Source: Mageeibacillus sp. UBA5442 | GTDB taxonomy: Bacteria > Bacillota > Clostridia > Saccharofermentanales > DTU023 | Reading direction: 5' to 3' | Length of the DNA: 8,665 bases | NCBI GenBank assembly: GCA_002427475.1 | Contig: DIRG01000059.1 | Span: 6,061 to 14,725 of the forward strand | Shown: positions 5,180 through 8,665 of the stretch, in pieces | Layout: each line of letters opens with the position of its first letter | Position numbering within the stretch: the first letter of the stretch is position 1 | The notes under the pieces: model-generated | Told to the model about the DNA's origin: nothing | What the model saw: the letters and a program-made list of their open reading frames with translations, nothing else | Database searches by the model: none | Translations under genes and position numbers: made by a program

Positions 5180-7687
5180 TCACTTAATTTTCTGTTCTTC
5201 TTTGTAAAAATCTTCCCAACCTTTCAAGGTATGTAAGTAGTCCTTATAGTTATTCATAGTCACTTCATTGGGCTCTATTTCTGTAAGGTCAGACCAGCGT
5301 AGAGGCCAGGCTATGGGGGCGGTTTTTCTACCTCTAAGAGAGAAATTGACGACCGATGTAGCGCCACGTCCATTACGAATCCAGTCGACGAAAACTTTGC
5401 CTTCCCGCTTAATTTTCCGCATATTGTCCGTATAGCGCTCTGGCCATTTTTCCGTCATTGTCTTTGCAATCAGTTTGGAGAAATCGCGAATTTTAGCCCA
5501 GTCAGCCCCAGGCTGTAGGGGAATAACCACATGATAACCCTTACCGCCGCTGGTCTTGAGATATGACTTGAGCTTGCTCTCGGTTAAAAGCTCTTGGAGA
5601 TCTCTAACTGCTTGCCGCACATCATCGATATTTAGACCTTCATCGGGGTCCAGATCAAAAACCATCATATCCGGCTGCTCTATAGTGTCCGTGACTGAAC
5701 CCCAGCTGTGGAACTCAAGAGCGCCCATCTGAACAGCACCCATCAGGGCTGCGGCATCGCGAATTACCATCGCTTCAGCCTTTTCACCGTTGTTTCTTAG
5801 GTATGGATATGTATCCATGCCGGGGATATTTTGAAACATATTTTTCTGGAAAAAGCACTCCTCGGCGATGCCGTCTGTACAACGGATCAATGTCAGCGGC
5901 CGATGCGCAACATAGGGCAGCATTTTGTCCTTGATCGCCCAGTAATAATCGGCTACATCTTCCTTGCTGATGTCGTCGTCAGGATAAATGATCTTACCCG
6001 GCGAAGAAAGCTTGATCTCGCCGTAATAAATCGAGTCACCTTCTTTAGTTTTCCCTTCTTGAGCTAGGTAATTATCTGCGTTGTCTTTGCTAATTTTGCT
6101 TGCAAGTTCTGCGGCCGGACTTTCCAGAACAATCGAGTCAAGTTCTTTGTCTTCCCGCAAACCTTTAAAAGACGCTTGACGTAGCTGTCCCGCATCGGTT
6201 ATTTCGGCGAATTTAATTTCTGCAACTAATTTAGGTGTCAGATAGCTAATCGTCTCATCGCTACGCTCTTTTATTTCTTCAGTGAAAGGGCTGGTCTTAC
6301 GTTCAAGGCGTTTGAATTTGCTCAATAGTTCTTGCGCCATAGCGTCACTGAAGCCGGTCCCCGCTCTGCCGTAATATTTCAAACCGTCCGCTTCGTTTAA
6401 TCCCAGCAGCAGTGAAGACAGGCCGCTGCGACTTTTATCGCTTCTTGTGTAGCCTCCGATCACAAACTCCTGACGGCGATCACACTTGATCTTCAACCAG
6501 TCGCCAGTGCGCCCTGAGCGATATTTAGAATCAGCTCGTTTGGAAATAATGCCTTCCTGTCTTTGGGAACAAGCCTGTTCGAAAATCTGCTCTCCTTGAC
6601 CAAGTTGATGAAAGCTATAGAGAATTTCTGAAGGGGCGTTTTCTACAAGTTTTTCCAAAAGCGCTTTCCGCCTTAACAGGCTTTCAGCTCTGAGGTCCAT
6701 GGAACCGATGGCCAATAAGTCAAACAATATGAAATGCAGTGGGTTATTCTCCGGGTCTTGAAATGAAGCTTGTAAGGCTCCGAAATTGCTGCTTCCATCT
6801 TTTGCTAAAACAACAATTTCGCCATCTGCAATCAGATTTGGCGGATTCCAACGGGCAATTGCCTCAGAGACTGCCGGAAATTTATCTGTCCAGTCATGTC
6901 CGTTGCGAGTCAATAGTAGGACTTTGCCTTTTTCAAAAAAGGCTAAGATACGATAACCGTCAAACTTTATTTCGTGGATCCACTTATCGCCGCGAGGTGC
7001 CTCTTCTGACAATTTAGCTAAAGCGATATCCGCTTGTTTAAAGGGCAGCTTTGAGTCAAGTAGTTCTTTATCTGTAAGAATTTTTTCTGCAAAAACACTG
7101 TAGGGATCACTGTCTTCCTCTTCTTCGTCTTCAGCTATTTCCTCCAATGTGCGCTGCGTGACTATCGAAGTGTCGAAGTTTTCTATTCCACTTGTATCTT
7201 GTACGTACTTGTCTTTTTCTTTTATTAGAAGCCAGTTCTTGTCCGCTTCACCTTTTCTCGGCTTCATTCGTACGAGTACCCATTTCCCTTGGAGACGTTC
7301 ACCTTTCAGTTCAAACTTCAGCATGCCTTCGCTGATAGCTTGATCCACATCTTTTCCCAGAGGTTCCCAGACACCTTGATCCCAGACCATGACCGTGCCG
7401 CCGCCGTATTCACCTTTGGGGATGGTGCCTTCAAAAGTTCTGTAGTCATAAGGGTGGTCCTCAACATGAACTGCTAGCCTTTTGTCGCTGCTATTGTAGC
7501 TCGGTCCTTTGGGAACAGCCCAAGAAAGCAGAACGCCGTTCCATTCAAGTCGGAAATCGTAATGGAGTCGTGAGGCAGCGTGCAGCTGGACCACGAAAAC
7601 TAAATCATTTTCCGAAGATTTAATTTCACCTGACGGTTCTGCAGTCTTTTTGAAATCGCGCTTTTCATTATATTCTTCTAACGGCAT
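5180..7687 (-). CDS. ligD: Multifunctional NHEJ DNA ligase LigD (phosphoesterase-ligase-polymerase)
   Basis: Repairs DNA double-strand breaks with Ku by cleaning, filling and sealing ends. The 835 residues compare with about 840 in P. aeruginosa LigD, and the domain order is the same. Phosphoesterase, about 20-165: His36, His42, Asp44, Arg46, His78 and Tyr82 match the P. aeruginosa catalytic set with a constant offset of six. An acidic linker (EDEEEEDSD, 186-194) follows. ATP-dependent ligase, about 215-515: nucleotidyl-lysine Lys241 in KFDGYR, RNGHDWT 261-267, DGE 288-290, EGIISKR 378-384, WLKIKC 397-402, and OB-fold FKGLREDK 507-514. Primase-polymerase, about 555-830: metal ligands Asp678 and Asp680 (FDLDPDEG) and Asp768 (VFVDWIRN), plus SGGKGYH 713-719 for nucleotide binding. 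All three centres look intact. ATG follows GGGAGG nine bases away. It lies 58 bp after ku and 35 bp before the SDR gene. Bacillus LigD lacks a full N-terminal phosphoesterase, so this architecture differs from that model. Confidence 0.98.
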   Translation of the reverse strand: MPLEEYNEKRDFKKTAEPSGEIKSSENDLVFVVQLHAASRLHYDFRLEWNGVLLSWAVPKGPSYNSSDKRLAVHVEDHPYDYRTFEGTIPKGEYGGGTVMVWDQGVWEPLGKDVDQAISEGMLKFELKGERLQGKWVLVRMKPRKGEADKNWLLIKEKDKYVQDTSGIENFDTSIVTQRTLEEIAEDEEEEDSDPYSVFAEKILTDKELLDSKLPFKQADIALAKLSEEAPRGDKWIHEIKFDGYRILAFFEKGKVLLLTRNGHDWTDKFPAVSEAIARWNPPNLIADGEIVVLAKDGSSNFGALQASFQDPENNPLHFILFDLLAIGSMDLRAESLLRRKALLEKLVENAPSEILYSFHQLGQGEQIFEQACSQRQEGIISKRADSKYRSGRTGDWLKIKCDRRQEFVIGGYTRSDKSRSGLSSLLLGLNEADGLKYYGRAGTGFSDAMAQELLSKFKRLERKTSPFTEEIKERSDETISYLTPKLVAEIKFAEITDAGQLRQASFKGLREDKELDSIVLESPAAELASKISKDNADNYLAQEGKTKEGDSIYYGEIKLSSPGKIIYPDDDISKEDVADYYWAIKDKMLPYVAHRPLTLIRCTDGIAEECFFQKNMFQNIPGMDTYPYLRNNGEKAEAMVIRDAAALMGAVQMGALEFHSWGSVTDTIEQPDMMVFDLDPDEGLNIDDVRQAVRDLQELLTESKLKSYLKTSGGKGYHVVIPLQPGADWAKIRDFSKLIAKTMTEKWPERYTDNMRKIKREGKVFVDWIRNGRGATSVVNFSLRGRKTAPIAWPLRWSDLTEIEPNEVTMNNYKDYLHTLKGWEDFYKEEQKIK

Positions 7688-7731
7688 GGACTATTACCTC
7701 CCAGTCTAGGGTCGTAGGATACATTCTGACT

Positions 7732-7743
7732 AAATAGCTATTT
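7732..7743. repeat. Perfect 12-bp palindrome in the ku-ligD gap
   Basis: AAATAGCTATTT lies just after the ku stop codon (TAA at 7748-7746 on the minus strand). It is AT-rich with a GC centre and has no loop and no following T-run, so it is not a credible terminator. It may be chance or a weak protein or RNA element between the two co-directional genes. Confidence 0.4.
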
Positions 7744-7745
7744 GA

Positions 7746-8549
7746 TTACTGTGCCTTTGCTTTGTCAGATTTCTCTTTACTCTCAACTGATTGCTGCAAC
7801 AAAGCCATCAAATCTATAACCTTACTTGTCTCAGGTTCGGCGACTGCTTCATCGTCAGGAAGGTCTTTGCCCTCCGCTTCTTTCTTGGCTTGAATACGCG
7901 CCATGAGGGCGTCCGAATATTCGTCTTTATAGTCTTCCGGCTGCCACTCTTGTGAAAGTTGATTGATAAGCGATACGGCTAGCTCCAGCTCCTTTTCATT
8001 AGTCTTTATATTCTGAGGTAGCTGAAGTTGTTCCATGCCCCTTAATTCCGAAGCGTAGCGCAATAAAATCAGCGCCAGTCCGTCAGCGCAAGGGATAATA
8101 GTGCAAAGACTTTGCTTTGTTCTAATCGTAATTCTGCCGATAGCAATTTGTCCGGTTTCTACCATGGCATCTCGAAGTAGGACATAAGCTTTTTCTCCCG
8201 CTTTGTCCGGAACTAGATAATAAGGCTTCTCCAAAAACATGGGACTCAGATCATCGGCAGCGACAAAAGCTTCAATATCTATAGCTTTGGCAGCCTTTGG
8301 ATCCGCTTTCTCAAAATCTTCATCCGTGACAATAACGTAGGAGCCGTCAGAAAACTCAAAATATTTGACAATATCTGACCAGGAAACTTCTTCCCCGGTA
8401 TTGGCGTTAATACGCTGATACTTTATCTTGGCATGATCCTTTGAATCCATCAGGCTGAAAGAAAGCTCGTTTGCTTCCTCCGCCCCCATGAGGCTAACAG
8501 GAATGTTAACTAGACCGAAGGATATGCTGCCTTTCCAAATAGCTCTCAT
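7746..8549 (-). CDS. ku: Bacterial Ku DNA end-binding protein
   Basis: Homodimeric ring protein that binds double-strand break ends and recruits LigD in bacterial non-homologous end joining. The 267 residues fit the family (about 260-310). The N-terminus RAIWKGSISFGLVNIPVSL (2-20) is the diagnostic Ku opening, the beta-barrel core runs to about residue 215, and the C-terminal part has the conserved SKVIDLMALLQQSV stretch (242-255) followed by a short Lys/Glu tail (ESKEKSDKAKAQ). The tail is short, without the long lysine repeats of some Ku proteins. The stretch at 147-159 (SLCTIIPCADGLA) carries two cysteines and looks less typical than the rest of the core. ATG at 8549 follows AGGAGG by six bases, a strong site. 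It is the first gene of the ku-ligD-SDR run, and its upstream region carries an inverted repeat that may regulate the whole unit. Confidence 0.97.
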   Translation of the reverse strand: MRAIWKGSISFGLVNIPVSLMGAEEANELSFSLMDSKDHAKIKYQRINANTGEEVSWSDIVKYFEFSDGSYVIVTDEDFEKADPKAAKAIDIEAFVAADDLSPMFLEKPYYLVPDKAGEKAYVLLRDAMVETGQIAIGRITIRTKQSLCTIIPCADGLALILLRYASELRGMEQLQLPQNIKTNEKELELAVSLINQLSQEWQPEDYKDEYSDALMARIQAKKEAEGKDLPDDEAVAEPETSKVIDLMALLQQSVESKEKSDKAKAQ

Positions 8550-8583
8550 AATAAGCCTCCTAGAATATAGTTATTGTTTGCCA

Positions 8584-8605
8584 AGGTCATAGTATTTAAT
8601 GACCT
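8584..8605. promoter_or_regulatory. Inverted repeat upstream of ku, candidate operator
   Basis: Perfect 7-bp arms AGGTCAT (8584-8590) and ATGACCT (8599-8605) flank an 8-base AT-rich spacer. It ends 34 bases before the ku start codon. Total size (22 bp) and arm spacing suit a dimeric repressor or activator. On the minus strand, TACTAT (8594-8589), a 4-of-6 match to a -10 box, overlaps the left arm, so a bound protein would cover the promoter. It could instead be a short hairpin in the transcript. I recognise no named regulator for this sequence; it is not a LexA or T-box motif. Confidence 0.5.
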
Positions 8606-8617
8606 CTTAATACAATA
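8589..8617 (-). promoter_or_regulatory. Weak candidate promoter of ku-ligD-SDR
   Basis: TACTAT (8594-8589) as -10 sits 15 bp from TTGTAT (8615-8610), or 17 bp from the poorer TATTGT (8617-8612). This would give a leader of roughly 33 bases carrying the AGGAGG site. Spacing or hexamer quality is imperfect in each case. The TATATT nearer the gene (8569-8564) cannot be the -10, because the transcript would start inside the ribosome binding site. Confidence 0.25.
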
Positions 8618-8665
8618 GCTGCAAAGAGTGCTGTACTACGAAGCACAGGTGACGACAGTCGCAAT

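Noticed and set aside
8588..8600. SigG-type forespore promoter for ku (AATACTA resembles the -10 CATACTA)
   Set aside because: No matching TGAATA-like -35 lies 17-18 bases upstream, and nothing else in the window shows the organism forms spores.
8628..8646. Inverted repeat GTGCT/AGCAC near the right edge
   Set aside because: Five-bp arms with a nine-base loop and no T-run; likely chance or part of an element cut by the window end.
8653..8661. CGAC-A-GTCG mini palindrome at the right edge, considered as an SOS box
   Set aside because: It does not match the Gram-positive LexA box (CGAAC-N4-GTTCG) and is only four bp per arm.

Overview
This 8.7 kb window looks like a chromosomal segment of a Gram-positive, probably Bacillota (Clostridia-like), bacterium. 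The evidence is indirect. There are strong AGGAGG-type ribosome binding sites. There is a hisS-aspS tandem as in many Bacillota, with a HisRS carrying the cysteine-rich insert common in clostridial enzymes. A short MntR/DtxR-type regulator is present, and the base composition is moderate, near or just below half GC by eye. The exact genus cannot be read from the sequence.

Layout: six of the seven genes lie on the minus strand. From the left edge, the 5' part of a signal peptidase I gene (1-451, running off the window) follows aspS (467-2248, aspartyl-tRNA synthetase), which follows hisS (2330-3592, histidyl-tRNA synthetase). hisS, aspS and lepB read in that order, with gaps of 81 and 15 bp. 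A 188-bp divergent intergenic region (3593-3780) separates hisS from the only plus-strand gene, a DtxR/MntR-family metal-dependent repressor (3781-4260). That gene converges on the second minus-strand group with only 23 bp between stop codons.

The second group reads ku (7746-8549), ligD (5180-7687), then a short-chain dehydrogenase/reductase (4284-5144), with gaps of 58 and 35 bp. Ku and LigD form a two-component bacterial non-homologous end-joining system. LigD has all three activities in the order phosphoesterase, ligase, polymerase, and every catalytic residue I could check is present. The third gene resembles the stress-associated SDR proteins of the Bacillus YdaD/GS39 type, so the cluster may be a stress or dormancy survival unit; that last step is inference.

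No mobile element, CRISPR array, tRNA, rRNA or phage gene was seen. No intergenic stretch exceeds 300 bases. I did not find a clearly undescribed system. The items most worth a second look are the SDR gene attached to the NHEJ genes, the inverted repeat in front of ku, the hexamer-phased repeats in front of the DtxR-type gene, that regulator's mixed metal-binding residues, and the start-site ambiguity of the signal peptidase.
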